61,398 nt of DNA, from NCBI GenBank assembly GCA_021153185.1, contig JAGKTY010000026.1:1-61398 (forward strand), written 5' to 3'. A program made the translations under genes and the position numbers. Each line of letters starts with the position of its first letter. The stretch's first letter is position 1. Source of the stretch: Lachnospiraceae bacterium (GTDB lineage: Bacteria > Bacillota > Clostridia > Lachnospirales > Lachnospiraceae). Below the pieces are notes generated by a model, which worked only from the letters and a program-made list of their open reading frames with translations, ran no database searches and was not told the DNA's origin. This document shows positions 53,476-60,859 of the stretch, in pieces.

Positions 53476-54345
53476 TTAAGCTATTTTATTCAGTGTATTT
53501 AATATGAGCCGGTAACAAATATTTGCGCATAATGCATCAAAACAGTTCAGCAGTATTTTGGGTGAAAGCTGATGGGTGTCTTGATGGTACTTGAACAAGA
53601 TAGCGCGCTTCAATTTGGCGATTTGTTTTGGCATCAAGGTATGATTACGGCTTAGAATTTCAACCATTTCAAGTGAAGAATTCTTCATTTGCGTCAGATT
53701 GGCGGATAGGTTATTGCCACCTGTATCATTGTGCAGATACACAAACTCCGGATTGCATGTAAATCTGGCATTTGAACGAAACAAAGTGATCCATAAAAAC
53801 CAATCATCAGAGCCGCTCGTGTGAAGAAAAGAGGTGGTCCATGTTTTTGGAATGCAGTCTTTTCGAATCAGACACTCTCCGGGTGAAGGAATCAGATTGC
53901 GGATGGTAAGAAATTGTTTTTCGCGGATGAGAAAACGCATGGCTTTTTGTGTATGAAAAATGCGGTGGTCATAGTCACCAAGACGATAGATTCCATTGCC
54001 AACAATGACATCAGCATAGTCGGTTAGCTGTATTTGACGGAGAAATCCATCGCTAATCAGTTCATCGTCCTGATCCAAGAAAAGTATCCATTCACCGCTT
54101 GCTTGTTGTAGTCCGTGAACGCGAGTCTTTTGTATACCAACATTTTGTGCATTCTGTATCAACTTAATGTCGAGTGCGGAAGGCGGCAGAACGACTGATT
54201 CGTCTGGACTGTCATTGACAATCAGTACTTCAAAACAGCACAAATCTTTTGATAAGTCTGCAACCGTTTCGATGCTTTTTAATAGTCTTGGAATATATAA
54301 ATTGCCATGATAAAATGGAATAATAATTGATATTTTTTTAGACAT
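53476..54345 (-). CDS. Glycosyltransferase family 2
   Basis: 289 residues. ISIIIPFYHGNLYIPRLL, LIVNDSPDES and LFLDQDDELISD (DQDD motif) show a GT-A sugar transferase; GSDDWFLW follows near 180. Cytosolic. It stands alone on the reverse strand with its own consensus promoter, ending 11 bases from the convergent Wzx gene. Its AT-rich composition matches the island, so it probably belongs to the same transferred segment. Confidence 0.88.
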   Translation of the reverse strand: MSKKISIIIPFYHGNLYIPRLLKSIETVADLSKDLCCFEVLIVNDSPDESVVLPPSALDIKLIQNAQNVGIQKTRVHGLQQASGEWILFLDQDDELISDGFLRQIQLTDYADVIVGNGIYRLGDYDHRIFHTQKAMRFLIREKQFLTIRNLIPSPGECLIRKDCIPKTWTTSFLHTSGSDDWFLWITLFRSNARFTCNPEFVYLHNDTGGNNLSANLTQMKNSSLEMVEILSRNHTLMPKQIAKLKRAILFKYHQDTHQLSPKILLNCFDALCANICYRLILNTLNKIA

Positions 54346-54370
54346 ATGATTACCTCAAATAAAACGCTGA

Positions 54371-54399
54371 TGGAAATAATTATAAAATAAATATATAAT
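54371..54399 (+). promoter_or_regulatory. Promoter of the KdsC-like gene
   Basis: TGGAAA (54371-54376), 17-base spacer, TATAAT (54394-54399). The -35 matches at four of six bases. It overlaps the opposite promoter at 54379-54407. Confidence 0.5.
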
Positions 54400-54407
54400 C
54401 AGGTCAA
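54379..54407 (-). promoter_or_regulatory. Promoter of the reverse GT2 gene
   Basis: Reverse strand TTGACC (54402-54407), 17-base spacer, TATAAT (54379-54384). It occupies the same 29 bases as the forward promoter, so only one can be used at a time. Confidence 0.72.
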
Positions 54408-54448
54408 TGGATGTAAGAAACAGGAAAATATGCCAAAAGGAGTCTGAG

Positions 54449-55027
54449 ATGAAAATACACATCAATGGAGAAGAAATCACGATCCAAAACTTACATGATT
54501 TAGAAGAAATCATGGGAAACATAAAACGGGAATATATTCACAACAACATCCCTGATTTGTCAGGAATTAAGATGCTTCTAACGGACTGCGACGGATGTCT
54601 TACGGATGGCGGCATGTACTATGCGGAAACAGGGGATGAGCTGAAGAAATTCAACACGCGTGACGGCATGGGCTTTAAGCTCCTTCGTGAAGCGGGAATT
54701 CTCACCGGAATCGTGACAGGAGAAAAGGTAGAACTGAACCGCAGAAGAGTGAACAAATTGAAGCTTGATGTGCTGGAAGAAGGATGCACCGACAAGATGG
54801 AAAACCTGGCATCTATATGCAAACGCTTTGATGTGACGCCTGAAGAAATCGTCTATATCGGTGATGATGTGAATGACATCGATGTGATAAAGGCTGTCAA
54901 ATTTGGTTGTTGCCCATCTGATGCAGCATATGCGGTCAAAGAAGTGGCCGATTATATTACAGGTGCCTTAGGTGGGCGCGGTGTCATCAGAGAGGTGGCG
55001 GAACTGATTTTGTCATATAAAAAGTAA
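54449..55027 (+). CDS. KdsC-like HAD phosphatase
   Basis: 192 residues. LLTDCDGCLTDGG (catalytic aspartates at about 46 and 48), GIVTGEK and YIGDDVNDIDVIK are the HAD motifs of KDO-8-phosphate and nonulosonate-9-phosphate phosphatases. A start extension of about 38 residues precedes the domain. ATG 54449 follows AAAGGAG. In this locus it could remove phosphate from the NeuB product; KDO itself is not expected in a Gram-positive. Cytosolic. Confidence 0.85.
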   Translation: MKIHINGEEITIQNLHDLEEIMGNIKREYIHNNIPDLSGIKMLLTDCDGCLTDGGMYYAETGDELKKFNTRDGMGFKLLREAGILTGIVTGEKVELNRRRVNKLKLDVLEEGCTDKMENLASICKRFDVTPEEIVYIGDDVNDIDVIKAVKFGCCPSDAAYAVKEVADYITGALGGRGVIREVAELILSYKK

Positions 55028-55044
55028 CGGCGTAAGTCCATAAA

Positions 55045-55084
55045 AAAACCTCATCCGGTTTTCAACAAACCGGATGAGGTTTTT
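55045..55084. terminator. Bidirectional terminator
   Basis: A 17-bp perfect stem (55045-55061 with 55067-55083), loop TCAAC, with A-run on the left and T-run on the right. It ends both the KdsC-like gene and the convergent sugar transferase gene. Confidence 0.92.
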
Positions 55085-55091
55085 GCATGCC

Positions 55092-56522
55092 CTATTTACT
55101 TCCACGTCTGAATAACACCACAAACACCGTCTGGAACAAAATCTTGATATCAAGCGTCAGTGACCAGTTGTCGATATACTGAAGATCCAGCCGTACGACC
55201 TCGTCAAAGTCCTGAATATCACTGCGCCCGCTTACCTGCCACATGCCGGTGAGACCTGGCTTGATGGAAAGCCGTCTTCGGTAGTACATATTGTACTGTG
55301 TGAATTCGTCCTTAGTTGGCGGTCTTGTGCCGACCAGACTCATCTGTCCGATTAAGATGTTAAAGAACTGCGGAAGCTCGTCAATGCTCGTTTTGCGGAT
55401 GAATTTGCCGACCTTGGTTACGCGCGGATCGTCCGTCATCTTAAACATCAGACCGTCCATCTCATTTTGCTTCATGAGTGCGGCTTTACGTTCTTCGGCA
55501 TCCGGATACATCGAGCGGAATTTGTAGATATAAAATTCACGTCCGTTTTTACCGATTCGTATCTGTTTAAAAAAGATAGGACCCGGTGATTCAATAAAAA
55601 TCGCAAGTGCGACAAACGGTGTGACGACAAGTGTGATGGCAAGGCCTACCAGAGCACCACAAATATCAATCAGACGCTTTAAAATCATATATTTGTAATC
55701 GAATATCGTCGTTGCGTAAGATAAAACCGTATAGCCGGCAAACTCTTCGGTCGTCTTGTGTGCTGTCAAAATATCAAAGAAATCAACGTTGACATGAACG
55801 ATGACGCCGGCGTGCTCAAATGTCTTGATGATTTTTTCGAGCTGTTTGTTTGTATAGTTTGGCAGGTGTATGAACACTTCATCCATCAGTAAAGACGGCG
55901 CTATTTCATATAGGTTACCGGCGGAAGCAACAACGGGAATGTCATGAAAAGATTCTCCGGTTAAATTGCGGTCCATTAATACAATCGAGGAAATCTGATG
56001 TGCCCATTCGCCGCTGACTGTCATTTTTTGTAAAATCTCATCAAGCAAATCGGAAGTTGTAATCACGAGACATTTGTTGCTTGCAGAGCTTTTCTGATAT
56101 ACCTTGTTTAGGTATTTTTTGACCACGATGTGTCCCAAATACGTCAGTAACATATTTGAGAGAAAAAAGTAAACGAAAGCTAACCTTGAAAAGTCCTGCG
56201 CATTTTGGGTGATGAACAGAAAAAATGCCCAAACGAGAATCAAACACAAATTGTACTTGAAGACGGAAAGGAATTCCTCAAAGTAGCCGCGCTTAAAAAT
56301 TGCGACATTCCAGTCTGTCAAGAAAAAAATGAGAAATGCTGCAATAATTAAAAACAGCAGGATGTTGGTATAATATTGACTATATTGAGGTGCTTTGAAC
56401 TGATACTCAAAAATACCTCGCATAAATAATGATAAAGCGTATGAAAGGAAAATGCTGATGCATTCGATACACAGAACGATTGCATTTTGTATCATGCGCT
56501 GTTTTTGGTTAAATTGTGACAT
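55092..56522 (-). CDS. Initiating undecaprenyl-phosphate sugar phosphotransferase (WbaP/WcaJ-like)
   Basis: 476 residues. Four to five N-terminal helices, a Rossmann-like middle (about 135-265), then the bacterial sugar transferase domain: KRLIDICGALVG, SPGPIFFKQIRIG, KFRSMYPDAE, RKTSIDELPQF, VGTRPPT and PGLTGMWQVSGRSD are all present. It transfers a sugar-1-phosphate to undecaprenyl phosphate and thus starts the Wzy-type pathway. ATG 56522 has GGAGGATGAG upstream; the frame extends to 56624 across its promoter. Gene orientation is opposite to the assembly genes, so it has separate control. Confidence 0.92.
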   Translation of the reverse strand: MSQFNQKQRMIQNAIVLCIECISIFLSYALSLFMRGIFEYQFKAPQYSQYYTNILLFLIIAAFLIFFLTDWNVAIFKRGYFEEFLSVFKYNLCLILVWAFFLFITQNAQDFSRLAFVYFFLSNMLLTYLGHIVVKKYLNKVYQKSSASNKCLVITTSDLLDEILQKMTVSGEWAHQISSIVLMDRNLTGESFHDIPVVASAGNLYEIAPSLLMDEVFIHLPNYTNKQLEKIIKTFEHAGVIVHVNVDFFDILTAHKTTEEFAGYTVLSYATTIFDYKYMILKRLIDICGALVGLAITLVVTPFVALAIFIESPGPIFFKQIRIGKNGREFYIYKFRSMYPDAEERKAALMKQNEMDGLMFKMTDDPRVTKVGKFIRKTSIDELPQFFNILIGQMSLVGTRPPTKDEFTQYNMYYRRRLSIKPGLTGMWQVSGRSDIQDFDEVVRLDLQYIDNWSLTLDIKILFQTVFVVLFRRGSK

Positions 56523-56562
56523 CTCATCCTCCAAGCGGAAGTAATAATAAACGTACAGGCTT

Positions 56563-56591
56563 ATTATAAGATAAAACAAAGTGTCGGTCAA
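56563..56591 (-). promoter_or_regulatory. Promoter of the initiating transferase gene
   Basis: Reverse strand TTGACC (56586-56591), 17-base spacer, TATAAT (56563-56568). Confidence 0.78.
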
Positions 56592-56592
56592 T

Positions 56593-56622
56593 GGCAGGCA
56601 TTTGTGGTTGCACATGCCTGCC
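56593..56622. repeat. Inverted repeat between divergent promoters
   Basis: Perfect 9-base arms GGCAGGCAT (56593-56601) and ATGCCTGCC (56614-56622), with further partial pairing inside. It starts one base beyond the reverse -35 box and its right arm lies in the forward promoter spacer, so it could be an operator for both genes. Confidence 0.65.
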
Positions 56623-56636
56623 AATCAAGTTATAAT
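56608..56636 (+). promoter_or_regulatory. Promoter of the DPM1-like / UXS module
   Basis: TTGCAC (56608-56613), 17-base spacer, TATAAT (56631-56636), 32 bases before the start codon. Confidence 0.78.
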
Positions 56637-56667
56637 GAAAATAGTGCTTTGAAATGGGAGAATATTT

Positions 56668-57357
56668 ATGAATTTAAACGACATCACATTAACGATTGTA
56701 ATTCCGTGCTTTAATGAGAAAAATAATATTGAAAAAATTGTTAACCGTGTGCTCGCAGCGCCGATTCCGAATAAGGAGATTATCGTGGTCAATGACAAAT
56801 CGACAGATGGCTGTGAGGTGATTTTGGAAGAAAAAATCAAACCGCTTGTCAGCAAGATTATCCACCATGAGCAAAACGGCGGAAAGGGTGCAGCGCTTAA
56901 GACAGGCTTTGCGCATGCGACAGGTGATTTTGTCATTATCCAGGATGCAGACCAGGAATATGACCCACAGGATTACATTAAGGTGTTACAACCGCTTCTT
57001 GAAGAAAAGACGCAGGTTTGCTATGGCTCACGTTTCAAAGAGACCAAAGCCAAGGGCTATCTTGCCAACAGGCTTGCCAATAAATTTTTGACGATGCTTT
57101 CCAATATTTTTACGCACCAGCATCTGACCGATATGGAGACATGCTATAAGTGCTTCAAGCGGGAAGTGATTCAGTCGATTGATATTGAAGAAAAGCGTTT
57201 CGGCTTTGAGCCGGAGATTACCGCCAAGATTTCCGCTAAGGGGATCAAAATCATGGAAGTACCAATTTCTTATGCGCCGCGTACCAACGAGGAGGGCAAA
57301 AAGATTGGGTTCAAGGATGGCGTGAGAGCCATCATCTGTATTTTTAAGTATCACTGA
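56668..57357 (+). CDS. DPM1-like glycosyltransferase family 2
   Basis: 229 residues. TIVIPCFNEKNNIEK, VVNDKSTDG, NGGKGAALKTGF, QDADQEYDP (acidic DADQ motif) and TDMETCYKCF match polyprenyl-phosphate sugar synthases of the DPM1 group without membrane helices. It would make a lipid-linked sugar for outside transfer. GGGAGAA precedes ATG. It begins a three-gene module with a FAD oxidoreductase and UDP-xylose synthase. Confidence 0.88.
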   Translation: MNLNDITLTIVIPCFNEKNNIEKIVNRVLAAPIPNKEIIVVNDKSTDGCEVILEEKIKPLVSKIIHHEQNGGKGAALKTGFAHATGDFVIIQDADQEYDPQDYIKVLQPLLEEKTQVCYGSRFKETKAKGYLANRLANKFLTMLSNIFTHQHLTDMETCYKCFKREVIQSIDIEEKRFGFEPEITAKISAKGIKIMEVPISYAPRTNEEGKKIGFKDGVRAIICIFKYH

Positions 57358-57378
57358 TTTGCAGTATGAGGAATTTTT

Positions 57379-58929
57379 ATGAAAAAAGCGATTATCATAG
57401 GTGCAGGACCGGCTGGTGTGACGGCAGCGTATGAGCTCCTTTCAAGGTCCAAAGAATATGATGTGACAATTTTAGAAGAATCAAACGAAATCGGTGGTAT
57501 TTCGCGCACAGTGCAGCATCATGGCAACCGCATGGATATCGGCGGTCATCGTTTTTTCTCCAAAGATGAGCGTGTGACCAAGTGGTGGGAGCATATGATG
57601 CCAACGCAGGGGGCCCCTTCTTTTGATGACAAGGTACTTAGGCGTCAAAAAAGCCTCGTGGCGGGCGGTCCGGATCCTGAAAAAGAGGACCGCGTCATGC
57701 TTGTGCGCAACCGTGTTTCGCGTATTTATTACAAAAAGAAATTTTTTGATTATCCGATTTCAATGAAACCACAGACATTTATCAATATGGGCTTTGTGGC
57801 GACGGTGCGTGCCGGTTTCAGTTATATGCATTCGTGTTTTTTTAAGAGAAAAGAGAATTCGTTGGAGGATTTCTATGTGAACCGGTTTGGCAGGGTGCTG
57901 TATGGTATGTTTTTTGAAGGCTATACAGAAAAGCTCTGGGGGCGCCATCCAAGTCAGATCTCTGCGGATTGGGGTGCGCAGCGCGTGAAGGGCTTATCGA
58001 TTCTGGCGGTCATCCGGGATATGTTCGGGAAACTGCTTCCAAAGAAAAACCGTCATGTGGAGACTTCCCTCATTGAAGAGTTTGTTTATCCGAAGTTTGG
58101 TCCGGGCCAGCTTTGGGAGACTGCAGCAGCTGAGGTGGAAAAGCTGGGCGGCCATATCTTCAAAGGCTGCAGGGTAATCGGGTTATCTCAGGATGATAAC
58201 GGGCAGATCACAAGCGTGACTTATGAAGAAAATGGTGAAACGAAGACGCTTTGCGGCGATCTGTTCATTTCCTCTATGCCGGTGAAGGATCTGGTTGCGG
58301 GCATGCAGAATGTCCCTGATGATGTGGCGCGCGTGGCAGCAGGACTTCCGTATCGCGATTTTGTGACCGTCGGATTACTTGTTGACAAGCTCAATCTGAA
58401 AAATAAGACAAAGCTCAAAACGCTTGGAAATATCGTACCGGATTGCTGGATTTATGTGCAGGATACAGGTGTGCGCTTGGGGCGTATTCAGATTTTTAAC
58501 AACTGGTCACCGTATATGGTAAAGGACCCATCAGGCACTGTCTGGATCGGACTTGAATATTTTTGCAATGAGGGCGATAAGTTCTGGAATTTATCCGAGG
58601 AGAAATGTACACAATACGCGGTGAAAGAACTCATGAAAATGGGTGTTATTACGAGCGAAAAGGTTGTGCTTGACTCACACAGGGAACGCGTGAAAAAAGC
58701 GTATCCGGCTTACTTTGACACATACGATGAGATAGATAAGGTTGTCGCTTATCTGGATTCGTTTGAGAACTTATATTGTGTCGGTCGCAATGGACAGCAC
58801 CGGTACAACAATATGGACCATTCGATGGCGACATCGTTTGAGGCGGTTTCCAATATTTTATCGGGAAAGACGACCAAAGAGAACGTCTGGAATGTCAATA
58901 CAGACCGGGAATACCATGAAACGAAATAG
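57379..58929 (+). CDS. FAD-dependent oxidoreductase (UDP-galactopyranose mutase-like superfamily)
   Basis: 516 residues. N-terminal dinucleotide motif IIGAGPAGVTAAYELL (4-19) with the acidic end of strand two, then EIGGISRTV and DIGGHRFFSK, as in amine-oxidase/UGM-type flavoproteins; VGRNGQHRYNNMDHSM near the C-terminus closes the FAD site. Length is more than UDP-galactopyranose mutase (about 370-390), so it is a related but different enzyme. It is 21 bases after the DPM1-like gene and probably acts on a polyprenyl-linked or nucleotide sugar. Its substrate is unknown. Confidence 0.78.
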   Translation: MKKAIIIGAGPAGVTAAYELLSRSKEYDVTILEESNEIGGISRTVQHHGNRMDIGGHRFFSKDERVTKWWEHMMPTQGAPSFDDKVLRRQKSLVAGGPDPEKEDRVMLVRNRVSRIYYKKKFFDYPISMKPQTFINMGFVATVRAGFSYMHSCFFKRKENSLEDFYVNRFGRVLYGMFFEGYTEKLWGRHPSQISADWGAQRVKGLSILAVIRDMFGKLLPKKNRHVETSLIEEFVYPKFGPGQLWETAAAEVEKLGGHIFKGCRVIGLSQDDNGQITSVTYEENGETKTLCGDLFISSMPVKDLVAGMQNVPDDVARVAAGLPYRDFVTVGLLVDKLNLKNKTKLKTLGNIVPDCWIYVQDTGVRLGRIQIFNNWSPYMVKDPSGTVWIGLEYFCNEGDKFWNLSEEKCTQYAVKELMKMGVITSEKVVLDSHRERVKKAYPAYFDTYDEIDKVVAYLDSFENLYCVGRNGQHRYNNMDHSMATSFEAVSNILSGKTTKENVWNVNTDREYHETK

Positions 58930-58959
58930 AGACATGCATCTTTGTCATGCATGTTCTCT
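58928..58959 (+). terminator. Weak hairpin between the oxidoreductase and UXS genes
   Basis: Arms 58928-58939 and 58947-58959 pair over 12 bases with one bulged T. Only a short T run follows; it may reduce rather than stop transcription. Confidence 0.4.
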
Positions 58960-58994
58960 TTATGTAATACATTAGTTAAAAATAGGAGTTTGCT

Positions 58995-59936
58995 ATGGCA
59001 GCAAAAAATAGAGTACTTGTGACAGGCGGAGCCGGGTTCCTCGGTTCCCATCTGTGCGACCGGCTAATTGAGGCAGGCAATGACGTCATTTGCGTCGACA
59101 ATCTGTTTACCGGTTCCAAAGACAACATCAGACATCTTCTGGGAAATCCATATTTTGAATTTATCAGACATGATGTGACAGAGCCGCTGTATGTGGAGGT
59201 GGATCAGATTTATAACCTTGCATGTCCTGCAAGTCCGCCGCACTATCAGTACAATCCGATTAAGACGGCCAAAACAAGTGTGTATGGTGCGATGAATATG
59301 CTTGGTCTTGCCAAGAGAACCGGGGCAAGGATTTTGCAGGCGAGTACGTCGGAGGTATATGGAGACCCGGAGATTCATCCGCAGCCGGAAAGCTACCGGG
59401 GATGCGTCAATCCAATCGGTATCCGTTCGTGTTATGATGAAGGGAAACGTATGGCGGAGACGCTGTTTTTTGATTATCACCGCCGTCATGGGGTTGATAT
59501 CAAAGTCATGCGTATCTTTAATACATACGGACCGCGCATGAATCCGGGCGACGGGCGTGTTGTCAGCAATTTTATCGTGCAGGCATTAAAGGGAGAGGAC
59601 ATCACGGTGTATGGCGATGGCAGTCAGACGAGAAGCTTTTGCTATGTGGACGATCTGATTGAAGGCATGATTCGCCTGATGAATTCAAGAGATGGCTTTA
59701 CGGGACCAGTCAACATCGGAAACCCGGGCGAGTTTACGATGCTGCAGCTTGCAAAGCTCGTGCTGGAGCTTGTCGGGTCTGACAGCAGGATTGTGTTTAA
59801 GGAATTACCGAGTGATGACCCAATGCAGAGATGCCCTATGATCGAACTTGCAAAGAAGGAGCTTGACTGGGAGCCGACGATCCCGCTTCGGGAAGGGCTT
59901 GAAAAGACGATTGCGTATTTTCGGGAAATAGTATAA
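58995..59936 (+). CDS. UDP-glucuronate decarboxylase (UDP-xylose synthase)
   Basis: 313 residues, extended SDR. VTGGAGFLGSHLCDRL, ASTSEVYGDPEIHPQPE, catalytic YDEGKRMAE (about residue 147-155), NTYGPRMNPGDGRVVSN and GDGSQTRSFCYV are the UXS signatures. It converts UDP-glucuronate to UDP-xylose in the cytosol. AGGAG is nine bases before ATG. No UDP-glucose dehydrogenase is in the window, so UDP-glucuronate must come from elsewhere. A terminator follows, closing the locus. Confidence 0.93.
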   Translation: MAAKNRVLVTGGAGFLGSHLCDRLIEAGNDVICVDNLFTGSKDNIRHLLGNPYFEFIRHDVTEPLYVEVDQIYNLACPASPPHYQYNPIKTAKTSVYGAMNMLGLAKRTGARILQASTSEVYGDPEIHPQPESYRGCVNPIGIRSCYDEGKRMAETLFFDYHRRHGVDIKVMRIFNTYGPRMNPGDGRVVSNFIVQALKGEDITVYGDGSQTRSFCYVDDLIEGMIRLMNSRDGFTGPVNIGNPGEFTMLQLAKLVLELVGSDSRIVFKELPSDDPMQRCPMIELAKKELDWEPTIPLREGLEKTIAYFREIV

Positions 59937-59961
59937 AAGAAACTCAGAATTAGAAAATAAG

Positions 59962-59990
59962 AAAGGCTCGCTGTCAAAAGCGGGCCTTTG
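59962..59990 (+). terminator. Terminator after the UXS gene
   Basis: An 11-bp stem with one G-T pair (59962-59972 with 59979-59989) and a short T tract within the arm. It lies between convergent genes and marks the right end of the locus. Confidence 0.62.
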
Positions 59991-60002
59991 TCATGTCAGG
60001 AA

Positions 60003-60845
60003 TTATGGTTTCATTAACGTATTCTTTTTGTTGATTGTGTAGAGTGTTACACCTTCAGTAAACTCTTCCTTTGTCTTGCTGTTCATATATTTGACAATAA
60101 TTTCTGTATTTGGGAAGAGTCTGTCATGCTGGTAAATGTAACCGGAAATCGTGCCACTTGAATTATAGCTGTAGTCACCTTTATAAGCAACTTTTGTCAC
60201 AAGTTTAATTTTGCTATTATTTTTTACAGGTGTAGTGACATACTTGCCTGTTGCATCGTAGCTGCCTCGTTCAATAGAAATCAGTTTGTAGCCCTTTTTC
60301 ATTTTGACAGAAAGCTTTCCTGATTTTACGTTTGTATATGGGTAGTAAGAATAGGCATCTTTTCCGGCATATTTGATGGAAAGGATGCCGGATTTGTATG
60401 TTTTGGAATTCGTTGAAACAGCAATTGTTTTTGTACATTTCAGATTGCCTGATGCATCAACGACATCAAAACTTACGGTATATTTTCCGGCTTTCTTAGC
60501 AAATACGCCAATATAGCATTCTGGATAAGAGGTTGTAGCGGAACTGTTATAATTATTCTTCTGGGTATACTCATATACCTTTTGTGCGATTAGATTGCTG
60601 CTGTTTGAGCGTACATTTGTAACGCGGTCGCCGGCCTTGTCTAAACGAACAGTTACAGTATCGCTTGAACCATAGCTCCATGCATAGCCGACACCGATTC
60701 CGGTTTTTTTATTATCATAGTTCACTCCATTGGCACGATCCGTTACCCATTCGGCTTTTGCGACCGTAGATAACGATACGGAGCATAAAACAATGAGAGC
60801 AAGAGAGAGAACTGTCTTTTGAATTGATTTAAGTGTTTTGCTCAT
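60003..60845 (-). CDS. Secreted lysine-rich repeat-fold protein (first of tandem pair)
   Basis: 280 residues. Signal peptide with a basic start, hydrophobic core VLSLALIVLCSVSLS and probable cleavage after AKA. Mature part is beta-rich with AGKYTVSFDV, SIKYAGKD, KSGKLSVKMKKGYKL and GVTLYTINKK. The same order occurs in the gene upstream, so they are paralogues. No anchoring motif is seen. Function unknown; an Ig-like surface or secreted role is inferred. AAGGGG precedes the ATG on its strand, 14 bases after the upstream gene. Confidence 0.72.
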   Translation of the reverse strand: MSKTLKSIQKTVLSLALIVLCSVSLSTVAKAEWVTDRANGVNYDNKKTGIGVGYAWSYGSSDTVTVRLDKAGDRVTNVRSNSSNLIAQKVYEYTQKNNYNSSATTSYPECYIGVFAKKAGKYTVSFDVVDASGNLKCTKTIAVSTNSKTYKSGILSIKYAGKDAYSYYPYTNVKSGKLSVKMKKGYKLISIERGSYDATGKYVTTPVKNNSKIKLVTKVAYKGDYSYNSSGTISGYIYQHDRLFPNTEIIVKYMNSKTKEEFTEGVTLYTINKKNTLMKP

Positions 60846-60859
60846 TTTTTTCCCCTTTC

